A stretch of DNA of 35,084 nt from 20-14-all-45-10 sp964435965 (GCA_964435965.1 CAYTBB010000009.1:1-35084), one strand, 5' to 3'. Counted from the first letter of the stretch, positions 16,194 through 24,258 are shown. Notes: generated from the letters alone by a model not told the origin. Numbers and translations: made by a program.

Positions 16194-16448
16194 ATGCCAG
16201 AAGTAGTAATTGGCAAGGTGACCGATTTTTTTGCCAAGCCGGTAGTAGCTGGTGTGGAACTAAGCGGTACATTAAAGATAGGTGACAAAATCCACATCAA
16301 GGGCGCCACTACAGATATGGAACTTGCCGTGGAATCCATGCAAATCGATCGCGTTGACATCACAGAGGGCAAGCTTGGCGACCTTATCGGCATAAAGGTT
16401 CTTGAAAGGGTAAGGCGGGGTGACATAGTTTATAAGGTCACGGAATAG
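16194..16448 (+). CDS. Translation elongation factor-like (EF-Tu domain II) protein
   Basis: The 84-residue protein is a stand-alone beta-barrel of the EF-Tu/EF-1A domain II type. GKVTDFFAKPVVAGVELSG is followed by LKIGDKIHIKGATTD, then VESMQIDRVDI and GDLIGIKVLERVRRGDIVYKV. There is no GTPase domain, so it is not a translation factor in its own right. Such proteins are annotated 'translation elongation factor-like' and are frequent in archaea and Chloroflexota; the function is unknown. GAAGGAGGTATCCCAAA gives a strong start at 16194. The 3' end overlaps the convergent ribH by 11 bases. Confidence 0.85.
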   Translation: MPEVVIGKVTDFFAKPVVAGVELSGTLKIGDKIHIKGATTDMELAVESMQIDRVDITEGKLGDLIGIKVLERVRRGDIVYKVTE

Positions 16449-16929
16449 ATTGCTTCGTTTCACTCGCAATGACACGGAGCAAATTTGCCATTTCAATAGC
16501 GCTTACCGCGGCAAGAAAGCCCTTGTTGCCCTCTTTAGCTCCAGCTCTCTGAACAGCTTGTTCCAGGGTATCAGCAGTAATAATGCCTTGTATTATTGGT
16601 AATCCGGTGTCCAGGCTTATTTTACCGATTCCCCTGTGTACCTCGGAAGCTACATATTGGAAATGCGGTGTGCCACCGCGAATCACGGCACCGAGGCATA
16701 TCACAGAGTTATATTTACCACTTTGAGCTAGCCTCTTGGCTATCAGTGGAATTTCAAAACAGCCTGGTGTCCAGGTAACGTCAATATCTCTCTCATCAAC
16801 GCCATGGCGTAACAAAGCATCTCTTGCTCCTTCAAGCAGCCTATTGGTTATCAACTCGTTAAATCGGGAAACAACTACAGCAAATTTAAGACCTTCTCCT
16901 ACTAACATTCCTTCGTAGTTCTTAGCCAT
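16438..16929 (-). CDS. ribH: 6,7-dimethyl-8-ribityllumazine synthase
   Basis: The 163-residue protein condenses the RibB product (dihydroxybutanone phosphate) with the RibD product to make lumazine. Family motifs are VVSRFNELIT (substrate ring), DVTWTPGCFEIPL, VICLGAVIRGGTPHFQYVA (catalytic His near residue 90) and PIIQGIITADTLEQA with GNKGFLAA. It is last in the dcd-rib operon and overlaps the ribBA stop as TAATG. The final dozen residues (RVIASETKQSIP) are encoded by a dispersed repeat of the 'CTCGCAATGACA' type at 16447-16480. This tail is therefore acquired, and the natural C-terminus was probably near residue 150. Confidence 0.95.
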   Translation of the reverse strand: MAKNYEGMLVGEGLKFAVVVSRFNELITNRLLEGARDALLRHGVDERDIDVTWTPGCFEIPLIAKRLAQSGKYNSVICLGAVIRGGTPHFQYVASEVHRGIGKISLDTGLPIIQGIITADTLEQAVQRAGAKEGNKGFLAAVSAIEMANLLRVIASETKQSIP

Positions 16930-18137
16930 TAGCTAACCTCCTCTACACCTAAAAGGTGTCCTAGTTTTTTTTGCTTGGTTTCTAGATAGTGAATATTATA
17001 AGGGTTGGGTGAAACTATTAATGGCATAGTCTCCACTATCTTAAGTCCATAGCTCTCCAGTCCAACTACCTTTTTAGGGTTGTTGGTAAGTAATCGAATG
17101 TTATGTAAACCTAAGTCAGCCAAAATCTGAGCCCCCACTCCATAATCTCTCAAATCAGCGGGAAAGCCTAAAGCGATGTTAGCCTCTACAGTATCCATTC
17201 CTTGATCTTGAAGAGCATAAGCACGGAGCTTATTATGGAACCCGATTCCCCTCCCCTCTTGCCTCATATAAAGGAAAACCCCTCTACCTTCTTCAGCTAT
17301 GCTTTTCATTGCCAGTCTGATTTGATCGCCACAGTCACATCTGAGACTACCGAAGACGTCTCCAGTAAGACATTCACTATGGACACGTACTAGTACTGGG
17401 CCATCACCTGATATGTCACCTTTGACTAAGGCAACATGCTCATTGGCATCAACAGTGCTCCTGTAAGCCATGACTGCAAATTCGCCAAACTTGGTAGGCA
17501 GCTTAGCCTCAGCTACTTTTTGTACTAGCTTTTCGTGACGAAGGCGATAAGTAATCAGATCGGCAATAGTTATAATCTTCAAATCATACTCAGAGGCCAT
17601 AATCTCAAGCTCAGGTAGCTTTGCCATTGTGCCATCCTCATTCATAACCTCGCATATGACGCCAGCGGGGTAAAGTCCAGCTAACCTAGCTAAGTCAACA
17701 ATAGCTTCAGTATGTCCTGCTCGCACTAGTACTCCTCCATCCCTGGCTCGAATGGGAAATACATGCCCTGGGCGGACTAAATCACTTGGCTTACTACCAG
17801 GATCGAGCACTGTTTTTATGGTTTGTGCTCGATCAAAAGCGGAAATTCCAGTAGTTACTTTGTCCTTTGCTTCGATAGAGACTGTGAAGGCAGTGCAGTT
17901 TTTTGAGGTATTATCCTGAACCATTAACGGTATTCCCAATTCATCAAGTCTCTGTTTGATCGTAGGAAGGCAAATTAAGCCTCGAGCATGCTTGGCCATA
18001 AAATTTATAGCCTCAGGAGTAACTTTCTCCGCAGCCATTGCCAGGTCGCCTTCATTTTCGCGGGTCTCATCATCAATGATAATGATAAACTTGCCTGCTC
18101 TTATGTTTTCAATCGCTTCTGCTATAGTAGCTAACAT
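16929..18137 (-). CDS. ribBA: Bifunctional DHBP synthase / GTP cyclohydrolase II
   Basis: The 402-residue fusion supplies both precursors of riboflavin. The N-terminal RibB half (1-200) contains DDETRENEGDLAMAAEKVT and RPGHVFPIRARDGGV...RAGHTEAIVDLA. The C-terminal RibA half (about 205-395) contains the zinc-cysteine segment HSECLTGDVFGSLRCDCG and the substrate loop RQEGRGIGFHNKL. Both active sites look complete. It lies between ribE and ribH on the same strand with 22-base and overlapping junctions. The ATG at 18137 lies close behind the ribE stop, within a short 'CTTCGCTTCACTCAGGA' repeat relic. Confidence 0.96.
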   Translation of the reverse strand: MLATIAEAIENIRAGKFIIIIDDETRENEGDLAMAAEKVTPEAINFMAKHARGLICLPTIKQRLDELGIPLMVQDNTSKNCTAFTVSIEAKDKVTTGISAFDRAQTIKTVLDPGSKPSDLVRPGHVFPIRARDGGVLVRAGHTEAIVDLARLAGLYPAGVICEVMNEDGTMAKLPELEIMASEYDLKIITIADLITYRLRHEKLVQKVAEAKLPTKFGEFAVMAYRSTVDANEHVALVKGDISGDGPVLVRVHSECLTGDVFGSLRCDCGDQIRLAMKSIAEEGRGVFLYMRQEGRGIGFHNKLRAYALQDQGMDTVEANIALGFPADLRDYGVGAQILADLGLHNIRLLTNNPKKVVGLESYGLKIVETMPLIVSPNPYNIHYLETKQKKLGHLLGVEEVS

Positions 18138-18159
18138 TATTTGAGTTCCTTCGCTTCAC

Positions 18160-18798
18160 TCAGGATAAGCCTTTTCTCGCGAATCCATATTCCTCCAGAA
18201 AGTCAGTGGTTAAACCTCGACTGCTTCGTTCCCTCAGCCGTTCTACATACTTAGCTATAATATCTGCCTCTAAATTAACCTTATCGCCGGGTCTCCTATT
18301 ACCTAAAGTGGTATGTTCCAGGGTATAGGCTACTAGAGATATGGCAAAGGAAAAGTCATCAAGGCCTGCAATGGTGAGGCTAATGCCATCGACAGCGATA
18401 AAGCCTTTATCAGCGATATAAGGCATTAGTTTGGCCGGGGGTGAAATTCTCATAATGTGTGCCTCTTCCTCGGGAATTACTGAGATTACTTCCCCTATGT
18501 CATCAACATGACCCAATACTAAATGACCACCAAGCTGTCCACCTACTACAAGTGCTCTTTCCAAATTTACCTTGTCGCCGTAATGAAGTCCACCAAGATT
18601 GGTGCGACGCAATGTCTCTGGCATTACATCAACGTTGAAGGCATTACTGTTTAAAGAGGTGACTGTCAGGCAGACTCCATTAACAGCTATGCTATCGCTT
18701 ATTCTCATCCCTTCAAGCACCCCTTTGGCCTCAATGAGTAAACAGTGTGGATTCGCTTCCCTGACTATGCCAATTTCCTCAACTATCCCGGTAAACAT
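18160..18798 (-). CDS. ribE: Riboflavin synthase, alpha chain
   Basis: The 212-residue enzyme dismutates two lumazines to riboflavin. It shows the two tandem lumazine-binding barrels: MFTGIVEEIG...SIAVNGVCLTVTSL in the first (1-97) and GHLVLGHVDDIGEVIS...FIAVDGISLTIAGL in the second (98-200). The MFTGI N-terminus fixes the start even though no good ribosome site is visible. It sits 31 bases after ribD. The stop lies at the edge of a short dispersed repeat relic. Confidence 0.95.
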   Translation of the reverse strand: MFTGIVEEIGIVREANPHCLLIEAKGVLEGMRISDSIAVNGVCLTVTSLNSNAFNVDVMPETLRRTNLGGLHYGDKVNLERALVVGGQLGGHLVLGHVDDIGEVISVIPEEEAHIMRISPPAKLMPYIADKGFIAVDGISLTIAGLDDFSFAISLVAYTLEHTTLGNRRPGDKVNLEADIIAKYVERLRERSSRGLTTDFLEEYGFARKGLS

Positions 18799-18829
18799 AC
18801 TGCTGCTCTATAAAAATTTACGATTTTTA

Positions 18830-19939
18830 TCATGGCCCCCTTTTCACACACCCGCTGACTAGTATATTATTGCCGAAGTTCCTAATATTAACCCGATCAA
18901 GGCATAAAGCTTGAACCACACTATCAACTCCATCCCCTCCTACTGCAGTCTTAGCCTCACTACCCCCAATGATAATCGGCGAAATGAAAGCTATCACTTT
19001 ATCCACCAGACCATGGTCAAAAAGAGAGCCCAGGAGTTTGCCTCCTCCTTCTGCTAAAACTGTGACTATGCCTCGTCTTCCCATCGCTTTGAATAATTCT
19101 TCCAAATCTACTAGTCCTCCCACCCCCGGCAATTCCAGCACCTCGACTCCAATTTGGGCCAGTCTTCTTTTCTTTTCGCTATCAAAAGGTTTAATTGCGG
19201 CAAGCAAAGCCTTTCCTGGTTGCTTAAAAAGCTGAGCATTCAATGGTGTTCTTCCATTGCTATCAACAATTAGACGCAGCGGTTGCTTTTTTGTCTCACC
19301 ACCTTTGCCACAACAACCTCTAGCAGTAAGCCTGGGGTTATCAATGATGACAGTATTAACCCCCACCATTATAGCGTCGGCAATACGTCGCAAGGTATGT
19401 ACATAATTCCTTGCCGCCTCGTTACTTATCCACTTAGAGTGACCGGTTTTAGTAGCGATCTTGCCATCAAGACTCATAGCAAACTTAGCGATAACAAATG
19501 GCAAGCCTGTAGTAATAAACTTAATATAAGCCTCATTTATTTCGTAAGCTTCTTTTTGGTACACGCCGACGTAAGTTTTAATGCCAGCTTCTCTTAGCTC
19601 TCTAACACCACGCCCTGAAACCAGCGGGTTTGGGTCAAGCAATGCTATTTGGACTTCGGAGATGCCAGCATTAATTATGGCTTGAGTGCAAGGCGGGGTG
19701 CGTCCATAATGACAGCAAGGTTCCAAAGTAACATACATAGTGGCCCCTTTCGCCTTATCACCGGCTTGGCGAAGTGCTATCACTTCGGCATGGTCTAAGC
19801 CAGCGGGCTGTGTATATCCCCGACCCACAATGACCCCTTCTTTGACAACCACAGCTCCCACTGCTGGATTGGGGCTGGTATGCCCCATAGCTAATCTGGC
19901 TAAAGACAGAGCGCACTCTATGCATTCTGCGGATAACAT
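18830..19939 (-). CDS. ribD: Riboflavin biosynthesis deaminase/reductase
   Basis: The 369-residue bifunctional protein performs the pyrimidine deaminase and reductase steps. The deaminase domain (1-145) has the zinc site HAEVIAL and LEPCCHYGRTPPCTQAI (H70, C-C pair). The reductase domain (about 148-365) has FVIAKFAMSLDGKIATKTG, SNEAARNYVHTLR, ADAIMVGVNTV and LAEGGGKLLGSLF. It begins seven bases after the dcd stop, so dcd and ribD are co-transcribed. No FMN riboswitch is present between them. Confidence 0.96.
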   Translation of the reverse strand: MLSAECIECALSLARLAMGHTSPNPAVGAVVVKEGVIVGRGYTQPAGLDHAEVIALRQAGDKAKGATMYVTLEPCCHYGRTPPCTQAIINAGISEVQIALLDPNPLVSGRGVRELREAGIKTYVGVYQKEAYEINEAYIKFITTGLPFVIAKFAMSLDGKIATKTGHSKWISNEAARNYVHTLRRIADAIMVGVNTVIIDNPRLTARGCCGKGGETKKQPLRLIVDSNGRTPLNAQLFKQPGKALLAAIKPFDSEKKRRLAQIGVEVLELPGVGGLVDLEELFKAMGRRGIVTVLAEGGGKLLGSLFDHGLVDKVIAFISPIIIGGSEAKTAVGGDGVDSVVQALCLDRVNIRNFGNNILVSGCVKRGP

Positions 19940-19946
19940 TAGCTAT

Positions 19947-20522
19947 TTAGCGCTCCTTGCTAAAATCCTTATAATATCTAGTGGCTTCGGGGCCACTTTG
20001 CCCCTGATATTTACTTCCTAAACTAGGTGAACCATAAACCTTTTCTACCGAGGAAGTCAAACGAAGGAAAGAAATTTGTCCAATCGGCATCTTATAATAA
20101 AGGGTTACTGGCAACTTGGCTACATTGGATAACTCCAGTGTAAGATGTCCCTGCCAGCCGGGATCAACGTAGCCAGCAGTAGAATGGATTAAAAGCCCTA
20201 TCCTGCCTAGGGAACTCTTGCCCTCAAGCCGAGCCACAATATCGTCAGGTAAGCTAATCGATTCCAGTGTGCTAGCTAAAACGAATTCCCCAGCATTTAA
20301 CAGAAATGGCTTATCCTCGCCAATTTCCACTGGCTCAGATAAGTCATCTATATTCTGCTTGACATCAATATAAAAAGGATAGCGCCAGGTCTTAAACACA
20401 AGAAGCTTATTATCTAAATGAAGGTCAACACTCGCTGGTTGAATACAGGTAGGGTCGAGAGGCTCAATAACTATCCTGCCCTTAGCAATCTCCTCTTTGA
20501 TTGTATGATCGCTAAGCACCAT
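19947..20522 (-). CDS. dcd: dCTP deaminase
   Basis: The 191-residue enzyme converts dCTP to dUTP for thymidylate synthesis. Key blocks are MVLSDHTIKEEIAKGRIVIEP at the N-terminus, IQPASVDLHLDN, the catalytic segment GKSSLGRIGLLIHSTAGYVDPG, WQGHLTLELSN, and the C-terminal PIGQISFLRL. The conserved ARG/EGKSSLGR and the glutamate in the LELSN strand are intact. It heads the rib operon, an unusual partner, although the arrangement may simply reflect shared nucleotide chemistry. No Shine-Dalgarno site precedes the ATG, and the -10 box is only about nine bases upstream, so a leaderless message is likely. Confidence 0.94.
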   Translation of the reverse strand: MVLSDHTIKEEIAKGRIVIEPLDPTCIQPASVDLHLDNKLLVFKTWRYPFYIDVKQNIDDLSEPVEIGEDKPFLLNAGEFVLASTLESISLPDDIVARLEGKSSLGRIGLLIHSTAGYVDPGWQGHLTLELSNVAKLPVTLYYKMPIGQISFLRLTSSVEKVYGSPSLGSKYQGQSGPEATRYYKDFSKER

Positions 20523-20531
20523 GTCTTTGGC

Positions 20532-20560
20532 ATTGTAGCATTAGCCTTGACAAAGTGCAA
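20532..20560 (-). promoter_or_regulatory. Promoter of the dcd-ribD-ribE-ribBA-ribH operon
   Basis: On the minus strand TTGCAC (20560-20555) and TACAAT (20537-20532) are 17 bases apart. Transcription would begin around 20524-20526, within a few bases of the dcd ATG at 20522. Confidence 0.5.
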
Positions 20561-20599
20561 AAACCGAGGCTTTGTGGATTGTCAAGCGCCCTTGTTCTT

Positions 20600-20693
20600 G
20601 TCATTTTGAGCCCACTATGTCATTGAGAGCCCCTCGCCCCCCTGTCATTCTGAACGGAGTGAAGAACCTGGGCAAAGAATCTCTTGACCTCTT
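20600..20693. repeat. Dispersed repeat family A (TCATTCTGA type)
   Basis: Tandem degenerate units read TTGTCATTTTGAGCCC, ATGTCATTGAGAGCCC and CTGTCATTCTGAACGGAGTG, followed by AAAGAATCTC. The same words recur at 22361-22485, 30752-30778, 34865-35002, near 28585-28612 and in the ribH tail. The longest plus-strand ORF of this area opens through this repeat, which is why its first about 60 codons are not credible. Confidence 0.75.
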
Positions 20694-20757
20694 CCTGCCT
20701 GCGGTACTGTTTTTCATAATGCCAAGAATAAATGAAACTGGTAAAATCAACCATGCC

Positions 20758-22338
20758 ATGACCATTAGCATTACTGTTTATGGTGGTGCGGGGGTGATAG
20801 GCGGAAACAAAATTTTCGTCGAGGCGGACAATACAACAATATCTTTTGATTTCGGTATTAATTATGCTCTTTGGTCTCAATACTTTGAGGAGTATCTCAA
20901 ACCTCGTGCTAGTAGAGGTCTAGCAGACCTATTTGAAATCGGACTTCTTCCCCCTTTGAGGGGTATCTATCGAAGCGAGCTCGAACCATCCTGTGACGAT
21001 ACCTGGTCAAGGCTGCACTCTGAGATAAGAGATGTTCGCCTAGACGCTGTTCTCCTCTCCCATGCCCATCTAGACCATAGTGGTCATATATCTTTTCTAG
21101 ACCCTGACATCCCTATTGTGTGCAGCGCTACCACAGCTTTTCTTGCCAAAGCAATCCAGGACTCAAGCCGGGGAGATTTTGAGAAGGAAGTGTGCTATGC
21201 CATGCCTCGTGAGGAGCAAGAGCGCCTACTTGTTCCTTGTGATTGGCGAAGATATGCCTCACTTCAAAGGCAATTTTGTTTCCCTACCTTGATGCCATTA
21301 TCCCCGGAAGCGCATGCTTTCTGGAGGAAACCAATTGGAGCCAGAAAATTGAATTGTAAACAGCCAAAAGTTGTTACCCAGGTTGGCAATCTCGAAGTGA
21401 GGTGCTTCCCCGTTGACCACTCCATTTATGGGGCAACGGCTTTTGCCCTTGAGACAAGCCAGGGATGGGTGATTTATACCGGAGACTTACGTTTGCATGG
21501 CAAGACGGGTTACAAGACCAAGGAATTCGCTAATGAGGTGGCAAAGCTTCAGCCTATTGTGCTCTTGTGTGAAGGAACTAACATTGGCGAAGAAGGCAAC
21601 GCAGTGACCGAGGAGGAGGTCCTTCAAAATGCCTTTCAAAAGATCGAGGAAGCTGAGGGTAAGTTAGTGATTGCCGACTTTGGCCCCAGAAATCTGGAGA
21701 GGCTGTTGACATTCAGGGAGATTGCCGCCAGTCATGGACGAAAACTTGCCATTCTGCCCAAAGACACCTATCTCTTACAGTCCTTACATCTTGTAATGCC
21801 TGAAATGCCGGATCCTATTGCAGATAACACTTTGGTCGTATATGAAGAGGCTAAAAATGTTCTTAATTGGGAGAAGGAGTTGCTCAAGCGCTACGGAGAT
21901 AAAGGTAAAACAGCTCAACCTGAGGATATCAGGCGTGACGAAGGAACTTATATTCTCTGTCTCAGCTTCTGGGATATCAATGAGCTGATTGATATCAGGC
22001 CAAGCAGAGGCGGACTCTATATTTACTCCTCCAGCGAAGCTTTCAACGAAGAACAGCGTATTGACATGAGAAGGTTAAGACAATGGATTGACCATTTCGG
22101 ACTTTTGTCTGCTGGAGTCCCTGATGCCCAAACAGGCAAAGTAGCTGAAGCTGAGCGGGGCTTCCATAGCTCCGGACATGCTTCGGCTCCTGAGTTGCTG
22201 GAGATTATCGAGACAATCAACCCCAGGATTGTCATTCCGATACACACTGAAGCTCCTGAGCTTTTTGCCGATAAGGTTGGTGCTCAGAGACAAGTTATCA
22301 TACCCAAAGTAGGCGTGCCGATTAAGGTGTCACCTTAA
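20758..22338 (+). CDS. RNase J-like metallo-beta-lactamase/beta-CASP protein
   Basis: From the ATG at 20758 the product has 526 residues. The MBL metal motif HAHLDHSGH follows VLLSH near residue 100. The later metal ligands lie in FPVDHSIYGATAF and IYTGDLRLHG. A beta-CASP-like insert follows (VIADFGPRNLERL and the region after it). The end, SSGHASAPELLEIIETINPR then IVIPIHTEAPELF, is the RMMBL-type motif of RNase J. It lacks the standard N-terminal length and the C-terminal domain of RNase J and has an unusual insert (about 55-85), so it may be a divergent nuclease. The open frame reaches back to 20572, but that part is a dispersed repeat; the homology starts at MTISITVYGGAGVIGGNK. No clear ribosome site is seen. 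Confidence 0.8.
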   Translation: MTISITVYGGAGVIGGNKIFVEADNTTISFDFGINYALWSQYFEEYLKPRASRGLADLFEIGLLPPLRGIYRSELEPSCDDTWSRLHSEIRDVRLDAVLLSHAHLDHSGHISFLDPDIPIVCSATTAFLAKAIQDSSRGDFEKEVCYAMPREEQERLLVPCDWRRYASLQRQFCFPTLMPLSPEAHAFWRKPIGARKLNCKQPKVVTQVGNLEVRCFPVDHSIYGATAFALETSQGWVIYTGDLRLHGKTGYKTKEFANEVAKLQPIVLLCEGTNIGEEGNAVTEEEVLQNAFQKIEEAEGKLVIADFGPRNLERLLTFREIAASHGRKLAILPKDTYLLQSLHLVMPEMPDPIADNTLVVYEEAKNVLNWEKELLKRYGDKGKTAQPEDIRRDEGTYILCLSFWDINELIDIRPSRGGLYIYSSSEAFNEEQRIDMRRLRQWIDHFGLLSAGVPDAQTGKVAEAERGFHSSGHASAPELLEIIETINPRIVIPIHTEAPELFADKVGAQRQVIIPKVGVPIKVSP

Positions 22339-22360
22339 AACTAACTTAGCCTATTTTCTT

Positions 22361-22485
22361 TTGTCATTGCGAGCCCTTCGCCTGCTGTCATTCTGAGCCC
22401 TTCACTCCTTGTCATTCTGAAGGAGTAAGACGACCGAAAAATTTCATAGTGCTCAGGACAGGCTCCGCGAAGCAATCTCCCACCC
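22361..22485. repeat. Dispersed repeat family A, tandem units
   Basis: Three tandem words (TTGTCATTGCGAGCCCTTCG, CTGTCATTCTGAGCCCTTCA, CTTGTCATTCTGAAGGAGTA) are followed by GCTCAGGACAGGCTCCGCGAAGCAATCTC. The block lies between two convergent genes. It may act as a bidirectional terminator-like buffer, which is inference. Confidence 0.8.
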
Positions 22486-22491
22486 GCTAAC

Positions 22492-22797
22492 TTAACGCTT
22501 CAATTCTCTCCTCAGCGAGTCCACCTTACCTTTCATGCTCAAAGCTTTATCTCGCCGGTCATCAATTATAATTATGGTTATCACCCTGGCCACTCCCTCA
22601 GCAAAAACCTCTTCATGCATCTTCTTTGCTACCATTAGAATCTTATCCAGAGCGCCTTCTATAATCGTCCCCATCGAAGTTATCTCATACTTTAGCTCCT
22701 TCTCCTGCTGCAAGGCTTTAACTGCCTTAGCCACATATTTGCTGAGCGATGGAGTCTCTGTCCCTAAGGGGACGACGCTTATCTCTGCTATTGCCAT
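22492..22797 (-). CDS. MTH1187/YkoF-type thiamine-binding family protein
   Basis: The 101-residue protein matches the MTH1187 family (DUF77): IAEISVVPLGTETPSLSKYV at the N-terminus, YEITSMGTIIEG near residue 38-50, ALDKILMVAKKMHEEVFAEG, then VARVITIIIIDDRRDK. Relatives are small ferredoxin-like dimers or tetramers that bind thiamine or hydroxymethylpyrimidine. A strong site (AGGAGGAAGAG) precedes the ATG. It follows a possible small membrane-protein gene on the same strand. Confidence 0.9.
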   Translation of the reverse strand: MAIAEISVVPLGTETPSLSKYVAKAVKALQQEKELKYEITSMGTIIEGALDKILMVAKKMHEEVFAEGVARVITIIIIDDRRDKALSMKGKVDSLRRELKR

Positions 22798-22836
22798 TCT
22801 CTTCCTCCTGTCTGCAAAGTCTACCAGATATTGGAT

Positions 22837-22965
22837 TTAATGAAATACTCTCAAGGTTCTGGATAGCCCCACTGCCAGCGCTATCAGCGTAAGAAGAATA
22901 GTTATTCTTATAATTACAAACTTGCTGGATTTTTTTATGGGTCTTCCTTTTTCTTTTTTGTTCAA
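22837..22965 (-). CDS. Possible 42-residue single-pass membrane protein
   Basis: A TTG-initiated frame reads a basic N-terminus (KKEKGRPIKKSSK), one hydrophobic helix (VIIRITILLTLIALAVGL) and a short tail (SRTLRVFH). The positive-inside pattern is convincing for a small membrane protein. No ribosome-binding site is seen before the TTG, which weakens the call. It ends 40 bases before the MTH1187 gene. Confidence 0.4.
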   Translation of the reverse strand: MNKKEKGRPIKKSSKFVIIRITILLTLIALAVGLSRTLRVFH

Positions 22966-23061
22966 CTAATTTTAAAATAGTAGCAAAGAATCACTCCCAA
23001 GTCATTTTGGTCTATTATGTCAACAAATAAAGCAGTCGTAAAGATGATGGAGGGGGAAGAG

Positions 23062-23496
23062 ATGGCAATCAAAGAGGAAATTCCTGTTCCCTGCTTTCGC
23101 TGTGGTATCTGCTGCACCCTCTATCAGCCTCCACTTTATCCTGAAGACATAGAAAACATTGCCTTAGGACTGGGAATATCAAAATCAGAGTGTATCTGCA
23201 GGTATGCTGAGCATGCTCCAACAAAGGAGGGTTACTTGCTTAAGAGGATGGGAAAAGGTTGCATTTTCCTTGCCTGGGATGAGGAAGGCAAAACTTGCTG
23301 CGCTATATACTCCTTCCGTCCCAAAGCTTGCCGAGAATGGATTCCCAGTCTATCCAAGCCAGAATGCCTTGAGGGGTTGATTAAACTCAACTCCGAAGGG
23401 CAGCTGATATTGCTGGGCAAGCTATTCGACTCCGAGGAAGATCAGGAAACATTTTGCTCATCTTTAAAGAATGCTTTATTGATAGGATGCTTTTGA
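23062..23496 (+). CDS. YkgJ-type cysteine-cluster protein
   Basis: The 144-residue protein belongs to the YkgJ (zinc- or iron-chelating) family. The N-terminal motif is CFRCGICC; further cysteines are CICR, GCIFL, TCCAIYSFRPKACREW and a late C-S-S. The CxxCxxCC plus C...CC...RPxxCR pattern fits metal binding; the exact ion is unknown. The ATG at 23062 has GGAGGGG six bases upstream and is preferred over earlier in-frame starts at 23017 and 23047. It is followed two bases after its stop by the remnant at 23498. Confidence 0.85.
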   Translation: MAIKEEIPVPCFRCGICCTLYQPPLYPEDIENIALGLGISKSECICRYAEHAPTKEGYLLKRMGKGCIFLAWDEEGKTCCAIYSFRPKACREWIPSLSKPECLEGLIKLNSEGQLILLGKLFDSEEDQETFCSSLKNALLIGCF

Positions 23497-23497
23497 A

Positions 23498-23671
23498 ATG
23501 AAAGAACTGGTTGAGAACATAGCCAGGAAGGCAGGGGATTTCTTGGTCGAGCACTTTCGCAAGGATCAGACACTGCTAAAGCTTCGAAGCTCAGCCAAGG
23601 AGGCTGAATTTAATTTCCCTCTGATATGTGCCGTCGCGGCACGGACATCAACAAGCAGCTTGCTATGGTAA
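23498..23671 (+). pseudogene. Inositol-monophosphatase-like N-terminal remnant
   Basis: The ATG at 23498 opens MKELVENIARKAGDFLVEHF then LRSSAKEA, like the first helices of the inositol monophosphatase family. The frame ends after 57 codons in sequence that does not fit. Another frame then gives RGTDINKQLAMVIKLLE up to about 23705, so a frameshift near 23630 and 3' truncation are both implied. The catalytic metal-binding motifs (GEE, DPxDGT) are absent. It is very probably a dead fragment overlapping the convergent nitroreductase. Confidence 0.4.
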
Positions 23672-23679
23672 TTAAGCTA

Positions 23680-24258
23680 TTAGAAAGTATTCCAATGCAA
23701 AACTGATTCTAGTTTTCTCTTTGGAACATGAAGCACACCACTTTTGTCTTTCCAATACTTCACGGAACCATCAAATAGCTCTGTAACCGGGTTTTCAGCT
23801 GGATAGCCCAGGGCTAAAACCAGTAAAATTTCATAATTATCAGGCATATTCAGTATTTCCCTCAATTTATCCCTATCGACACTGGCAATAGGACAGGAAC
23901 CTATGCCCTTTTCCAGGGCTACCAGTATGATATTCTCCATTGCTCCTCCAACGTCATATACCGATGATGGCACTCCGATATCCCGGTTTTTAACTATGGT
24001 GATATACGCCTTTGGTCTTTTGCCCTCAGGTGGGGTACCTTCTGGGCTGATGTACGCTGCCCACTTTAATGTGGAGAATACCTGAGGTAGCATTTGATCA
24101 TCATCCACAATCACATATTCTAAGGGTTGGAGGTTAGCTGCTGAAGGTGTTAATCTGGCTGCGTCAACGCAGCTCTCCAAGATTTTGCGGGGGATGGGTA
24201 TCTCCTTAAAGCGCCTGGTTGAGCGCCGCTTGATAATCACCTCATAGACACTCATATT
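23680..24258 (-). CDS. Nitroreductase-family flavoprotein
   Basis: The 192-residue protein is an FMN-dependent nitroreductase-fold enzyme. The N-terminal flavin-binding motif is IIKRRSTRRFKEIPIP. ARLTPSAANLQPLEYVIVDD and VGGAMENIILVALEKGIGSCPI follow, then LVLALGYPAENPV near the C-terminus. The ATG at 24258 has AAAGGAG five bases upstream and is preferred over 24276. The substrate is not predictable: the family includes quinone, nitro-group and flavin-thiol reductases. It stands alone on this strand. Confidence 0.9.
   Translation of the reverse strand, partial: NMSVYEVIIKRRSTRRFKEIPIPRKILESCVDAARLTPSAANLQPLEYVIVDDDQMLPQVFSTLKWAAYISPEGTPPEGKRPKAYITIVKNRDIGVPSSVYDVGGAMENIILVALEKGIGSCPIASVDRDKLREILNMPDNYEILLVLALGYPAENPVTELFDGSVKYWKDKSGVLHVPKRKLESVLHWNTF

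Noticed and set aside
20523..20757. FMN riboswitch upstream of the rib operon
   Set aside because: None of the conserved RFN aptamer segments are seen, and the promoter leaves no room for a leader.
20572..20757. N-terminal extension of the RNase J-like protein
   Set aside because: These codons read through dispersed repeat units; homology begins at the ATG at 20758.
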